Below are positions 10,391 through 23,150 of a stretch of DNA of 64,000 nucleotides, piece by piece. Numbering within the stretch: position 1 is the stretch's first letter; the number at the start of each line of letters is the position of its first letter. The translations under genes were made by a program, and so were the position numbers. Origin of the DNA: Episyrphus balteatus (Eukaryota; Arthropoda; Insecta; Diptera; Syrphidae); assembly GCF_945859705.1 (NCBI RefSeq), contig NC_079135.1, positions 123,808,551 through 123,872,550 on the forward strand, written 5' to 3'. The notes beneath the pieces were generated by a model, which saw only the letters and a list, made by a program, of their open reading frames with translations, ran no database searches and was not told the origin of the DNA.

Positions 10391-11740
10391 TAATTTTATA
10401 AAGGCCTTCCTTTCATGTCTTAAAATTACTTAATTATTTTTATGAGTATAAAATAAAGAAAAAATACATTTCAATGTAGTTTGTTTGTGTTACGTTATTT
10501 GAAATTAAAGCTACTTTATTGAAAAATTATAAGAAAAATATTGATTATACTCACTTAAATAAAGTCGTTTGTAAGGCAGAGTGAAATAGTCGAAAAACTA
10601 CGCTTTTGAGAAAAGAGCAAAAAAGAAATCACAAAAAAAAAAAACTTGTTGTCAATTTTCAACAAAATCCTTCTTAATTAAATACTTTAAACGGCTCTTT
10701 TTAAAAATTTTCCAGTAAAATCAAAATCAGTAAATTAAATCTCTATGTAACTTTTTCCATAGATGAAATTTTTTTCAACAATTACAATATTAAATTCTTA
10801 CATTTTTCTGCTACCTTAGACTTTTTCTAATAGTACAAATATCTTCAATTTCGGGTGCATATACTAAGTCTAAGAGCCCACAGCAAATTTTGGGAGTGGA
10901 GGTATAACCAAAATGTGAGTATGCAGTTTTATAGCCTTATGCGTTTTAATAACGAATTCAAAAGTCTGGCAGCTTTAAATCGCTGCTTTATATGGTTTTC
11001 GAGGGGTTAAATATCGCGAGTTTTCCAATTAATATGAGTAGGCTAAATTAACACAAAATCACATTCTGAATATAAGGACTGATGCTCTGTCATTCCCCCA
11101 AAGCCTGAAGACATCAATCTTGACAGTGCGATCAATAGAACTCAAGATATGTATTGAAACAGGTCAGGGTGCACACATACGTTTTTTTGTACTATGTCTT
11201 TCGACAGACATATCGTTCTCTATCAAAGAAAAGCAGATAAAAGCAGCCAATTCTTTTTGTATCTTTTAGTACATAAACCAAAGAACAAAATTGTGAAAAA
11301 AAAGTAGACAGCGGAAGACAGCGGAAACATTTAAAACTCAATTCGAAAAAAATAATATTAATTAAAAATATATTTTTAAAAAATTTTATTTTCAGCAATA
11401 TAAATAGCAGTTAAAATAAGCTTTCCAACGACATACAACACTTATATAATTTATTCAAATATAGTATTGAAAACGTATCGTGAAGATTTGCTTTATTTTG
11501 TTACTCAAATAAAGTATTTTCAAGTGGAGACTTCAGATACAATTTTGTAACAGAGAAACTCATTTTAAGAATCAAATTTCAAAGAAAACATATAGATTGA
11601 CTTTCCCTTGATTAATTTCCGTAAAGAAATTACCAAAAATTAAAATTTCATAAAAACCGTTTTTGAGACGCAAATGGTCCTTTGGGCCCATTGTGCGATG
11701 CCCCGGCGACTCAACGTATGCCACTGGCTACAAGATGTTA
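10391..11740. other. intergenic AT-rich sequence
   Basis: No coding region, RNA or bounded repeat could be supported; ORFs are short and of low complexity. Confidence 0.5.
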
Positions 11741-12027
11741 ATAGTCTGGGGGTAGTTTTCAATTCAATTTAGTTTATTGAACTTGTTATTTACAATTGAC
11801 TTAAAATTAACTTATTTCTAAGATACATTGGTTGATATAAAATTTTGTTGGCACAGAAGGGGCCTAACCTTATACAATGACTAAGTTATAAAATATAAAT
11901 AAATATTATACATGGATAAACTTAATTTAAAAAGTCTGCTGACTAGGTTGTCCTCGGGGTGTTCAGACCCGGATGTCCAGTTGTGGGGTTGGTTGAGTTG
12001 GGTTGGTTTGATAGTCTGGGGGTAGTT
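11741..12027 (-). mobile_element. retroposed 3' fragment with 17 bp target duplication
   Basis: ATAGTCTGGGGGTAGTT occurs exactly at 11741-11757 and 12011-12027, bracketing 253 bases. Read on the minus strand the insert ends CAATAAACTAAATTGAATTG, with a poly(A)-type signal. A 43-codon open frame ends in a stop before the tail. This suits a 5'-truncated LINE 3' end or a SINE; the clade is not determined. Confidence 0.65.
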
Positions 12028-12260
12028 GTAGGTAAAGTGTAACGCTTCGTTACAGCAAAACCTTAAATCACTTTGGCAGTAAGCTTTTAATTTTGTTGCG
12101 TTTTTTGTGTTCCAGTAAGCTGTAACACTTCGTCACCGGTTTAACGGTTGAATTTTGACCTCTATCTGATTAGTATTTGAACTTTATTAGCTAAGTTTAT
12201 GCAATTAGTTGTTTCAAATGAATTATTACAAATACATCAACTAGATTTGAAATCCGAAAT

Positions 12261-12382
12261 GATAAGTTGCTGATAGGTAAGTCATATTATATTACTCATC
12301 TAAACAAAAAATTCTTACTAAATTATATTCAACAAAAAAGATCAATCAAATTTGATAATAAAAACATTCAGTGCACATCAGT
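12261..12382 (+). promoter_or_regulatory. promoter of defensin-like gene 3
   Basis: GATAAGTTGCTGATAGGTAA holds GATA cores at 12261 and 12272, in a compressed version of the gene 1 upstream region (both have AATCCGAAATGATA). A TATA-like ATAATAAAA (about 12354) precedes TCAGTC, A at 12380. Confidence 0.4.
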
Positions 12383-12418
12383 CTTCACCAGCATCAGTAA
12401 CAGCAATATACCAAAAAC

Positions 12419-12784
12419 ATGGCGACTTTGAAAATTTATTTATTTTTAATAATTGTTATATCTTTATTAGATTTTATTCAAACCAATCCTGTGCCAAAAA
12501 ACGAAAATGAAAAAATAGATTTAAATAAAATGTCTACATTGGAACTTCTTATTAAAGGTAATATACACTATTAGGCAAAATATATATCTCTTTAGAGTAT
12601 TATCAACTTAAGACTTTTTTTTTTATTTTCAGAACTTAATCACCAGCAAAAGAAAGAGATGAATATAATATTTGGTTGTGAGCAAAATTTAATTATGGAT
12701 ATAATATGTGAGCCAATTTGCTCCGAATTAATTCAATATGAAATTATAGGTGAATGTGTTTATAGATGTAACTGGTGCATATAA
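12419..12784 (+). CDS. diverged defensin-like peptide, copy 3 (two exons)
   Basis: Exons are 12419-12557 and 12633-12784, with a 75-base phase-1 intron (AAAG|GTAATA ... TATTTTCAG|AA). The product is 96 residues. The signal peptide resembles copies 1 and 2 (MAT.K..), but the pro-region is longer and charged (KNENEK, HQQKKE). Six cysteines follow C-x9-C-x3-C-x11-C-x3-C-x2-C, ending RCNWCI. The last pair is CxxC rather than CxC, and C4-C5 is one residue shorter. The open frame and exact splice phase argue against a pseudogene. The altered spacing may change the fold or target. It shares promoter elements with copies 1 and 2, so it is likely a paralogue. Confidence 0.75.
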
Positions 12785-12866
12785 GGAGTTTGTAAGCTAT
12801 TGATTTCTTATCTAAACCACTTTTCACTTGATTGAAAAACTGCTATTTGTCAAATTTAAGTAAAAA

Positions 12867-12872
12867 AATAAA
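12867..12872 (+). terminator. poly(A) signal of defensin-like gene 3
   Basis: AATAAA 83 bases after the stop. Confidence 0.5.
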
Positions 12873-12899
12873 ATTAAAAAAAAAAACCTATGGAGTTTA

Positions 12900-15620
12900 A
12901 ATTTCCGTGTTTTCATTATTAAATTCAATGGTATCCAAAATTCACAGCTATCTCAAATTTGATCACCTGTAAATAACTGAAATCTTAAAGTTTTCGTATT
13001 CAATAAAAATCATGCTTTCTCCATTGCCTTTTACGTCATAGTTTACACCGCATCCTTATCAAAATAAGAGCCTATCATTAGTTTGGTTTTCCGCTTCCGC
13101 TTCAAGTATTAATAAATCAAATCATTTAACCGCATTTCCCATCTTAAATTCCAAACATTACTCAGCACCTTTATCGTTATTATTTCTGGTCCAATGGCTT
13201 ATCTTCCATATTTGAACCCATCACCACCATCTTCAGAGCAGTAAATTCAACTCACAGAGAGAAAGAGAGACAGTCCTTTTCAAGTGTCATGCTGCTGTAA
13301 CTCTTCGTTGGTTCGACAAAACCAAAACAAACCATTCATCGTAATGCTTGACTGCCTCCCTTGCATTACTTACCTATACTCTTTCTCAATCCTCAATCGT
13401 CCTCATCCAAAGCATAGTTGGGGCTTTACATTTACAACCCATTAAGCTATTCCATTGTTTATAGTTTTTATTATGTAATTCATGGAACCGCACTGCTCCC
13501 CAATGTCCGTCTGTTTCCATTTTTTTCGTATATACGCTTTCTTGTTTCAAGATTCTAGAGTTAGCCCAAGGAATTTATTTTATATCCTTATAAGCAGTCA
13601 AGCATGAGCGAAAAAAACTCAAAGCTTTTTTTCGTAGTGTTTCTTTTTTTTTTTCCATAAAATGGTTCGCACGGAACCTTACTCATTACAGTCATCCGGA
13701 TCCCGTCCCAAGAAATAATATATATTTTTGTATTCTAGTAGAATGCTTTATTAATATGCGCTGCTATGCTATAACCAGCCCGAACGACGACCAACGGTTA
13801 TGTACTTTCTGGGCATTTTCATTTCGAATGGAAAAAGGATCAACTCTCGAGAAAAAGAGAGAAAATCTTTTTCTAATTTTTTTTTTGTTTTTATATTATT
13901 TTGTTTTTTTGTTGTTGTGTCATTTTTTTTTTTTTTCTTTTTTTTTAGAAGAAGAACCTCATCATGAATGGTTATTTTATTAAGATAAGTGGGGCGACAA
14001 TTTATACCCAGGACATAAATAGACCATGTTGGGATATTTAGCGGTGCTGTCAACGTTCTTGCGCGTCTTGTGTGTCTATAAAAAAAATATAAGCATTTGA
14101 ATGGAAAAATGATAATGCAGTTCTTTTCCTTTTTTTAATGCCAGACGAGACGCGGTTGATATTTTTGACATTTATTATGTAGACAAAATGGAATTTAAAC
14201 AACTTGAAGTTAAAAGAAGGAGAACAAAAAAAAAACGTCTGGGATGGAATTAAGAAAATGATATTATTGAAATGTTCTTGTGAAAAAAAGGCTTTAATTT
14301 TGTATTATTAAAGCTACATAATGATTTTTCGTTCATATGGGTTAAATTTGATTTAAAAAAATTTATTGCAACCACCAAATTCAAAAAAAAAAAAATGCAA
14401 AAAATCTTATTATAAATTACTAAAAAAGCCATCTTTAAAAATTTTTAAATTGAAAAACTGCTGAGATCATATTATTTGCCTTTTAGGCAAAAATTCATAA
14501 AAAAATATTTTAAATTTAATTTTATACAAAATTAAATTTAAACTTAAAAATTAATATAAAAAGAGTTTTTAAAATAACAAACACATTTTTTACGAAGTTA
14601 AATTTTTATTACAGCAAAGAACTTTTAGAAAAAAAAATTAAGATGGTATAAGCATTTTATAATAAAGCTACAAATAAAAGTTTAATTCGTACTTTAAATT
14701 TTTATGCTATTTCGTTGAGTTTTTTTTTAACAACATTGGCAGTATAGGTATACTTATTTACAGTAACCAACTTAGACAATTACACTGGTTGCCAAAAATA
14801 AAAAAAAGTGGAGCAAGAACTTTGTAAGGTGATTTTAATTGACTTTAGTGTGCTGAATTCAAAACAGTTAACAGTTTTGTTCTATCACGTCTGGTTTTTG
14901 AACTATACTCATCTCTATTTTTAATATTAAGTCTCAAAAACTAGTTTTCAATGAAAAAATACATTTTTCCTTAAAATGTTGCTTTTAAAAATCCAAATCA
15001 GAAGTAGCAAACTGGAATTTTAATCAAAAAAACCATTCATTATGATATGTACCTACTAAGGTTTTGAGATATCATAAATTTCTTTGTGCAATATCTTTGA
15101 GAAAAAAATTAATTTTGAAAAAATCTAAAATATATTTAGGACAATAAAATATTGCGTTTTGAAATTCCATGAGAAGATTTGCAAAAAAATATTTTGACCT
15201 CAAATGTACCTAAAAAAAAACGCGTTTTTGACCTGTTTATATTCAATTATTCCAAAAACGTGACGTGTCAGTGAAATTTTGACTTCGGATTCGGACTCAG
15301 CATAAAATAGTCCTTTAGAAAAGTACGGTTTGGTTCTAGCTCTATTTTCGTTGCCGACCAGTGTTATCAACCACCATCTATTATCTTTAATACCAATTAA
15401 ACCAAAGACTAGTAATTGATACAAAGTTAAACATTTTAAATTTAAAATTTTGTGCTTAGTGGTCGTGATAACCACCCATTTTTGTTGAATTACTATCAAA
15501 CTTTAACTTGAAACTTAATAGAAAGCTAAATTTGGCAGTTTGTACAAACGGGGCTTGGTAACTACCAATTTTTTTGTTGAAATGTTTTCAAAAATGAGAA
15601 GCACTTCTAAGTATAGTAAA
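12900..15620. other. non-genic, partly unique sequence
   Basis: 13000-13800 is less AT-biased and looks like single-copy host DNA, but holds no ORF worth calling. 13860-13950 is T-rich. A stretch near 15215-15345 carries a TTCGGATTCGGACTCAGCA motif that recurs near 24670, 25850, 26315 and 34930, marking a dispersed old repeat. Confidence 0.45.
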
Positions 15621-16399
15621 TCGTCGCCCGAGAGTTGTTTTGTCGTAAACGCCAAAATGCACTTTTTTAAACTGGATATGTAGTAATAGGTTTTAGAACG
15701 TTCTCTTTTCATTTCTGTTATCAGATTTGTCCTATCGTTTACCGTTACTGAGATAATTAGTGTGCATTTTGTCGTATATCCACAAAATAAGCATCGGATT
15801 AGCGTTGGTTTGTCGTAAGCACCAACTTTTGGCGTTTACGACAAAAATTCTATGTATTTTTCAGCTTTTTTTTCTTCAGTATTGGTTTGTCGTACGTCGT
15901 ACAAAACAGATAGGGTAGAAAATTTCGAACTTGTTTTGTTTTACATGTATGTAGGTATATGACCCAAATAGAATATAAACAAATATAATAAACCTACTAG
16001 AAAAGTATTTATTGAAAATAAGGACTTCATGTGCTATAAGGACAACGAATTTAAAAACTAAGGGCTGTATTAAGACTGGGTTCCCTTTTTCAGCAAAGTC
16101 AAATCTCATGTAAAAGCATTTGTGTGTATTAGTGAATGTGTTTCGCTCTCTCGCCATCGAATTCTCTGGTTTTTTACTCTCAGGATGTTGGTTATGGGTT
16201 TTCATTCATTGTCTCTTTGTGAGATCGCCATCGCACTCACGCTTGCGGGGTGACATGCAAGTGGATGTAGGTATACATAGATCTTTATATAGATATGGTG
16301 TTTGTGGTCGAAAACTGGTTTGAAATTCAATATTTTCATGAAAGATTTCTGGAGTGTATATCTATTTATTTTTGAAATGAAAAAGAAACTTGTTTCCAT

Positions 16400-17500
16400 G
16401 TTGCTGTTGTGGATGGCATTTGACTTTTTTGTGTATCAGAGAAATTTTTTGCATTATAATAATAATTATAGTTGTTCAGCGGAGAAGCAGGTAGAGGATT
16501 TGTTATGTGGGTGCATTGATATAATATACTTGACAGTATCCTTTGTGTAGTTTGTATAAAAATATGAGTAGATGCGCAGAAGGATTGATTTTCAGGTTCT
16601 TGCTCACTTTTGAGTTGTTCTTCGTTGATAAATTTTTTGTCTCGCACTACTTACAATAGGTATATAGAATGTTTAGGTGCTTATGTGTATGTTGTTTGAG
16701 GATGGACTCGATATCAATCCAATTTACTTTCAACACCTTTTTAATAAAGATTTTTTTTAAAGTCAGCAATGTAATGAACTCAGTTCGTAACTGAATCGAT
16801 TTTGTTTTTTATTTACTACATTATTAGGAAACAAAAATAAGGCAGCATTAATAACTTATAAGTTACTTTTTTTTAAACCTTGAAATTAATTTTTCAATTA
16901 TGTAATCAAAGTTTAGGGAAGTTTTCAAAAATAATTTTCAATCTCAACACTTTGAAAAAAAAATGATCTATTTTTTCAAACTGATATTTTATTTATAAAT
17001 TCAGATAGGCATTAGCTACTTTTTTGCTTGTTTCCTCAGTAGGTGTAATTTTAAAAACTTTGTTTTTGCTAAGGAAACATACTGAGCATCTTCACCTATT
17101 CAAAACTATTTCTATAAATACCATCAGGTGCATTCTAACCACAAATACACTTATATAACCCTTTACACATTCCCCCGCGAAAATATAACTATTATACCTA
17201 CAAACCTACAAAAAAAACCGAATCCGCAACATATAAACAAAGACTATGAAAAACAAAACGATATATTTATATTATATAACCCCGCACGCACGCGCGAGTG
17301 TAGTATAATAAACAATACAACCCAGAAATCAACCTAAATATAGAAATCAATCATTGTGCACAAGCACATGTCAAATGTCAATACACATTTTTACACACAA
17401 ACAAATGCATACCACATATCTAATCCTTTACCTATATCCCCGCACGAGCGATGTGAATATTACACAATGCAAAGAATTTCGCTGACACCAAAAAAAAAAA
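16400..17500. repeat. diverged inverted copies (16400-16560 versus 17390-17500)
   Basis: The minus strand of 16400-16560 and the plus strand of 17390-17500 share, in order, AATCCT-TACCT, AATGCAAA and TTTCKCTGAYAC. Short peptides in both read similarly (NPLP.SP). This is a repeat, not a gene. Confidence 0.3.
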
Positions 17501-18940
17501 ACCCAAAAGTGTCAACTCGCAACCGCGGGTGCGATATTATAAACACGAAATGAATTGTTAGAAAAAACCCAAGAGTCAACAAGAACAAAACAACCCTTTT
17601 TGAAAACAAAAGATAATGATCTTGCAAAAAATATCTACTATCTACCTACTCTCTGCAGCATCTTCATAATTTCATGAATGATTTCTGCCTGCCTGAGTGA
17701 GGAAATAGGAAACAAAAAAAAAAAGTACATATTATGTAAACACAAAAAACAAAAACAAAATATAACGAGAAAATGAGAGCGCAAGAGCAAGTTTTTTTTC
17801 AATAAATAGAAAAGAACAGAAAAAAAGAGTTCATTAGCGCCAGCTTATGCGTGGCATTCTTTTGAACTAAATTTGCATGTGTGCGTGATCAATGGAATTT
17901 TCAAAGTAAAAAAAGCTAAAATAGACACTTTTTCAACAATTTATATTAAAAATACTGTGAGCAAAAATATATATTTTTTTTTTGAAACTGATTTGAAATA
18001 TAATGAAAAAAAATAATAAAAATAAATTGTGGATGCTTTGACTGCCCCTTCCTCAAAAACAGATTGCAAATATTGGTTTATTAAAATCAAATTTTTAGTG
18101 TGTAAATAAAAAAAATATTTTTTTTTGGCAAACGGGTTGCATGAACAACTTTATTAACTTCTCATTAAAAAATACAAAAACATTTTAAAAAATAATCACG
18201 CTTTGCCCCACGACCAAAATGCTAAAAAAGTGCATTTTGACACCTTTCCTTCAAATTAACCGTTCAAACTAACTTCAAATTAAATTTTAGAAATTTTATT
18301 GGATTCTCCTAATTTCCCTTTATTGTTTTCTTTTTGTTTCATCTAAAAACACTAATAAACGGTAAAGTTATTCTAAGAAGAGTGAGTAAAAAAGCATGAA
18401 ATTACAACAAATTAACGAAGCTTTTTTTCTAATAAAAAAAAAAAAAAAAAAAAATCTGTTTCACGCGTTGCATGAAAACACATTTGATCATTATAAAACA
18501 AAAAAAAAAAAAATAAAAAGTTTATAAACAACGGTGCCCCAACCACAATTCTGATTCAATCTAAATTTGCAGGAAAAAAATCATTTTCGACCCATATAAA
18601 AATCGCACAAGAAATGTTTCTAAAATTTAAATGATGCAAAAATATTCGTACGTTTATTACCTTTTCAAAAAAGTACGTTTCATAAGATTATCTTATAAAC
18701 TGCAAAAGTTATACAACAATTAGTCAACCATCTTCCATTAAAATGCTATGGAAACCCCCCCTTAAGCTTTGCGCTACTTGAGGTTTTGCACTATTCCTAG
18801 AGGTGCAAGGAAAAAAAAAAGTGCATCTGAGAGACATTTCAAATGTTGTAGGTATTTAATTTTGTCATGGTTCTTGTCGTTTGTTCCTGCCGCTAGATAC
18901 TTGACCTCATCCTCGGTCGCAAGTTCCGCTTATAAATATG

Positions 18941-19180
18941 TACACTTGTTGATCTTCTATCGAACACAAGATCAAGAAGTCGACCGTCGGTCGCGGGCGC
19001 CGCTTCGTTCAAGCTCGTTGTCTTGAGCGAAGTGAAAAAAGGTCGCAGTTTTATTGTTTTATTGCTGTATACTTATTGATCTTGTATCGAACACAAGATC
19101 AACAAGTCGACTGTAGTCGTGGGCGCCGAGCCCGTGGCGCCTCTTCGTTCACGCGCGTTGTCGTGAACGAAGCGAAAAAG
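18941..19180. repeat. duplicated GC-rich hairpin pair
   Basis: Two tandem units each hold two hairpins: 18951-18973 and 19003-19032, then 19076-19102 and 19143-19172. Unit 2 has a 10 bp stem TTGATCTTGT/ACAAGATCAA and an 11 bp stem CTTCGTTCACG/CGTGAACGAAG. Unit 1 has the equivalent stems CTTCGTTCAAG/CTTGAGCGAAG. One stem position changes on both sides (A-T to C-G), which preserves pairing. The GC content contrasts with the surroundings. Confidence 0.6.
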
Positions 19181-20476
19181 GGTTGCTGTGAGTTTTTTTA
19201 TTGCACCCGCTCGCAAAAAACACCTGCTGGTCGAAAATTATTTTTTTAAGGCGCCATTGTTCTTCGCTAAATTTGCGTTATTGTTTTGCAAATTGATGAT
19301 ACTGATGATACTTTTACACTATTTTATAAAGCGAGCGGTAGAAAAGTGGAATATAAAAGCTCATCAATATTTAAAACATATAAAAAGTCTACCATAGCAA
19401 CTCCTGTAAATTTGTTTCAGCCAATGTCTTCAAATTACTAAAAAATTTAACTCGATAACTAAGGATAAGATTATTGATATTAAAAGCCTTTTCATATTTA
19501 TGCCTAAATCAGACCAAGAATATTATGAAGCGTTATTCAAATCAAAAAATTAGAATAAATTCTTTAGTTTGATATTTATTTAATTTACTTTTATTTATGA
19601 CCATATATTAATTTATTAATTTAACCAAACTTGGTTTATTTTTATTTTATTTCTTTCATATTTCATAGCCATAGGATGACTTTTATTTTTTGTTAAGACA
19701 TTTTTAAAAATTTTTTTATGTTTATGGGCATATTTTTTGATTTTTCTTTATTTTAAATCTTTTTATTTTAATAATTGAGCCTCTAAGTCAAACCAATACT
19801 ACTTCTATGTAATAAGAAACTATTTTTTAAATATATAAAAACGAACTTTGAAAATTTTTTTATTTATTTTTTTGTATTGGAATGTTGTAGGTACGTGCGC
19901 CTACTTTGTCGTACGTGTACGGGATGGATGGATTTTGGTGGCGTTTACGACAAACTGATTTTGGATAAAAACCTTGATAATTTGAAAACTAAAATAGATG
20001 TGACAATTTTGACAACATAAATATGAAGAAGATATCGCACAAAAAATTCTATTAAAAATTGAAAAAAATCTATCGGTCAGTTTTATAAAAGCTCAAACCT
20101 TAAAATGCGATTTCCCAAAATTCCAAAATTGGCGTATACGACAAAACAATTCTCAGGCGACGAAATATAGAAACTTTACAGTGGTTTAAAAAATGAAAAT
20201 TATTACCAAAAACCTGGTGTGAAATGTAAAAATATCGTGTGAACATTACAAGAAGATCGGTTCTGCTGTTACGGAGAAATTTCCCTCACTGACTTTGAAA
20301 ACCGTTTCGAGAAAAACGGTTTAGTAAAATGAAATTTTCGAATAATATCATTAAAATAGTACATTCAAAATATACAAAAACCTTAAACCTTTGTTCGTTT
20401 TTATTTTTCAAAATTGTAAGTGGTTATAATTCCTATCCTTAACAAAATAGGTCAATACAAAAACAATAGAAAAAAA

Positions 20477-20600
20477 CAGGTACAACAGTTGGGCTCATCA
20501 GTTAGATGCTGTTGTACCCTGTCGGTAATCATCGTCCAAAATTTTGCGTCTTAGAAAGGGTACAACAGCATTTAACTGATGAGCCCAACAGTTGTACCTG
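20477..20600. repeat. compound hairpin (44 bp arms, each itself palindromic)
   Basis: Left arm 20477-20521 and right arm 20556-20600 are complementary with two mismatches. Within each arm GTACAACAG and CTGTTGTAC also pair, so either one long stem or two separate stem-loops could form. The spacer is 34 bases. It is non-coding. Confidence 0.7.
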
Positions 20601-23150
20601 GGCGAAACGCATTTTGGACTACAGGTCATAAAAACTTTATTAAATTGAATGTTCTTGAAGAATGCTAAAAAAGATATGGTATTTGATAAGTCCTGGCAAA
20701 CAGATAATAAAAGCCTATTTTTGCGGTTACTTTTATTTACCTATTTATTTATTGATTTTTGTTGCAAACATTATGTATGGAGTTTCTGTTTAATGAAATT
20801 GTTAAACAATTCTTCTTGGCTTTAAACTTTATTGGGATGAAGTACACGCAAATACAAAATCTCTTGTCTATGTTTAGTTTAATTTCAGGTAGATAGTAAT
20901 AATTTTTGTTCGCAGATAAATTAATTTGTTATCGACTTCCCTTTTGAAATTATCGACGTCTTGATACTGGTAGGTATTATTTTTCCTTTTTTTTACCATA
21001 CCACCAAAAAACTTTGTATGAGTAATTATTTATTTATTTATTTGGCCTTTTTTTTAAATAAATAGTTTATATTTCCCTGGGAAGTTCAAATATTCAGCAG
21101 TTATGTAATGGTCAACATGGGTCAGCTCATTTGATTAATTGCTCAAAAAAAAGAAAAATTTTCATCGACCATTATGAGTTTTGAGTTCAAAAAGTTACGC
21201 ATACACCACAGTGACCTTTTTAGTCAACCTCAAAAAAAGCAATATAAATTTTAAACCACTGACTGAGAAAATAGTTATTTCGATATTCGATCATTCCTTC
21301 ACTGATTGTCAAAATTATGCAGTTTTTCATTCGAAGTTGTACATGTAGGTATACATATTGGGTGCAGTTTGACCCGATCAGCATTTTATGCTACTTCTTG
21401 CACCCAAAAATACAAAACTCAAAAGTTGGTTCGGTTTTTCTAAAATTTCTTCGTTTAATTTTCAACAGTATTAACTAAGAATTTTTACATTGTTTTAAAA
21501 TATTCATTATAATATTATGTCGTATATGTATACTTTTAGACATAAAATGTATTAATTTAATAAAAAAAAAAACAATGAAAAACACCTTTTTGAATGTTCT
21601 CATTAAAGTCTAATTTCACATCCTCTTAAATTACAAAAGGTGTTGGAATGCTTGAGCAATAACAATAAAAAATGTAAGCAGTAAATTAAAGCCAATAGAA
21701 AGATAATGTCTGGGTCTTTATGCTTTTCTTTTTCGTTTTTTTTTTTTTAAGAATTGCATGCATAACAAATGAACCAGCAGAAGGCTTTTCTCGGTGGTAA
21801 GAAACCATGAAATTGGTCGTAAAAAGTGGTGAAGAGACCAAACCAAAAAGAAAAAAAACCATATAAAAGCAAAGAAGAAGAAGTTATAAAATAAATATAA
21901 ATGTTGGTATAGGTACCTTAAGGTAGAAGTGAATTTTTGTTTTGTAAAAGCAAAAGCACGTACGTGATTCAAGGACATTTTATTGTGCGGAACCATTCGT
22001 AAATGATCTGATTTTAATAGTGTTTTTTTTTTTTGTTACCAGAAGGTCTTCTTTCGAGAATGAAGTCAATTTTTGAAAAGGACTTGGAATGAATTAATTG
22101 GCAAATGCCACAATCTTTATGGTTGATTTATGCTACACCAATGCGGTAAAAAAATATATTTCGTCTTGAAGTCCATTTAAATATCCTTATGATGATTAAA
22201 ATAAATTATGTACTTATTTTACATCATAAAAAAACCTTATTAGTCTTTGATACAAAAATAAATCCTTCTGAATTCTTTCTCGACTACAAGTCCTTGATTA
22301 TCCTTTAACACAATTTTCCAATAAATTCCAGTTGAATAAATTACAAAGCTGATTTTGTAGAAAATTTACTCAACTATACGATAACTTAAATTCAAATTTT
22401 CTCTTTCATTTTTTTTCCTAGAAAAATCTAAAATCATTGAAATGTTTCCTTTTGCTCACGAAAACTTTATTTACATTCAAAGCAAACAAACAAACAAAAA
22501 AAACAAAAAACAAATCCAATAATACAAAACATTGTTTTCGCATACTTTTTTGATCAGCTGCGCTTTTACTTTTTGATTAAAATCAATTTAGCAGAAAAAA
22601 GGACACAAAACACATTTTATAACAAGTTTCTTTTCCAACCCAAGGTATAGGAATAAAAAAGAAAAAATATAGGTAAAGTGTGAGGAGTCGTGAGTGTTTG
22701 ATTGTAAGCAATCATTTTGAAAATGCGTGTCTTGAATTCCCCAAACGGGATTATACTCAACTCATATATACAAGTATAGTGTTCCTATTGCTCAAATATA
22801 ATTATGAATCCTGATATGTGTAAGATAATAATAAATAGAATTATTTGATTTTGCTTTTCTACTTGATATCGAACCACTCACGCAAATAACAATCGAAGCT
22901 ATAATGAGCAATATATCCCTTGAGAGAAAGGACGACAAAACTGATTACGAATTTAGTTTGTTTTTCGGTAAAATCAATTGTTAGTAATAAGATATACATA
23001 CCCACGTTTGCATGAAAATTATTATATTGTAGATGTATTTGTGATTGCGATAACAATTGTGGGAGATTATCGAGAAGGTAATCGAAAAATTTGTATTGAA
23101 AAAAGTCATACCTTTTGAAAATGTGAAAGAAGAAAATATTCACAACTAGT
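20601..23150. other. intergenic AT-rich sequence
   Basis: Simple A/T tracts, a CAAACAAA run near 22488 and no supported gene. ORFs on the minus strand near 21718-21996 and 22859-23185 have low-complexity composition and no recognisable domain. Confidence 0.45.

Larger units (their letters stand above)
15621..20163. mobile_element. possible 4.5 kb TIR element with TCGTCGCC ends
   Basis: The left end TCGTCGCCCGAGAGTTGTTT (15621), continuing into GTCGTAAACGCCAA, is matched in inverse by the right end (20129-20163), about 32 of 35 bases alike. The GTCGTAAACGCC motif recurs in either orientation near both ends (about 15837, 19952). No transposase is visible. Much of the interior looks unrelated to a transposon, so two separate inverted copies are possible. 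Confidence 0.4.

Noticed and set aside
13769..14053. 94-codon ORF with a poly-Lys run
   Set aside because: It spans a T-rich low-complexity stretch; the lysines come from a homopolymer.
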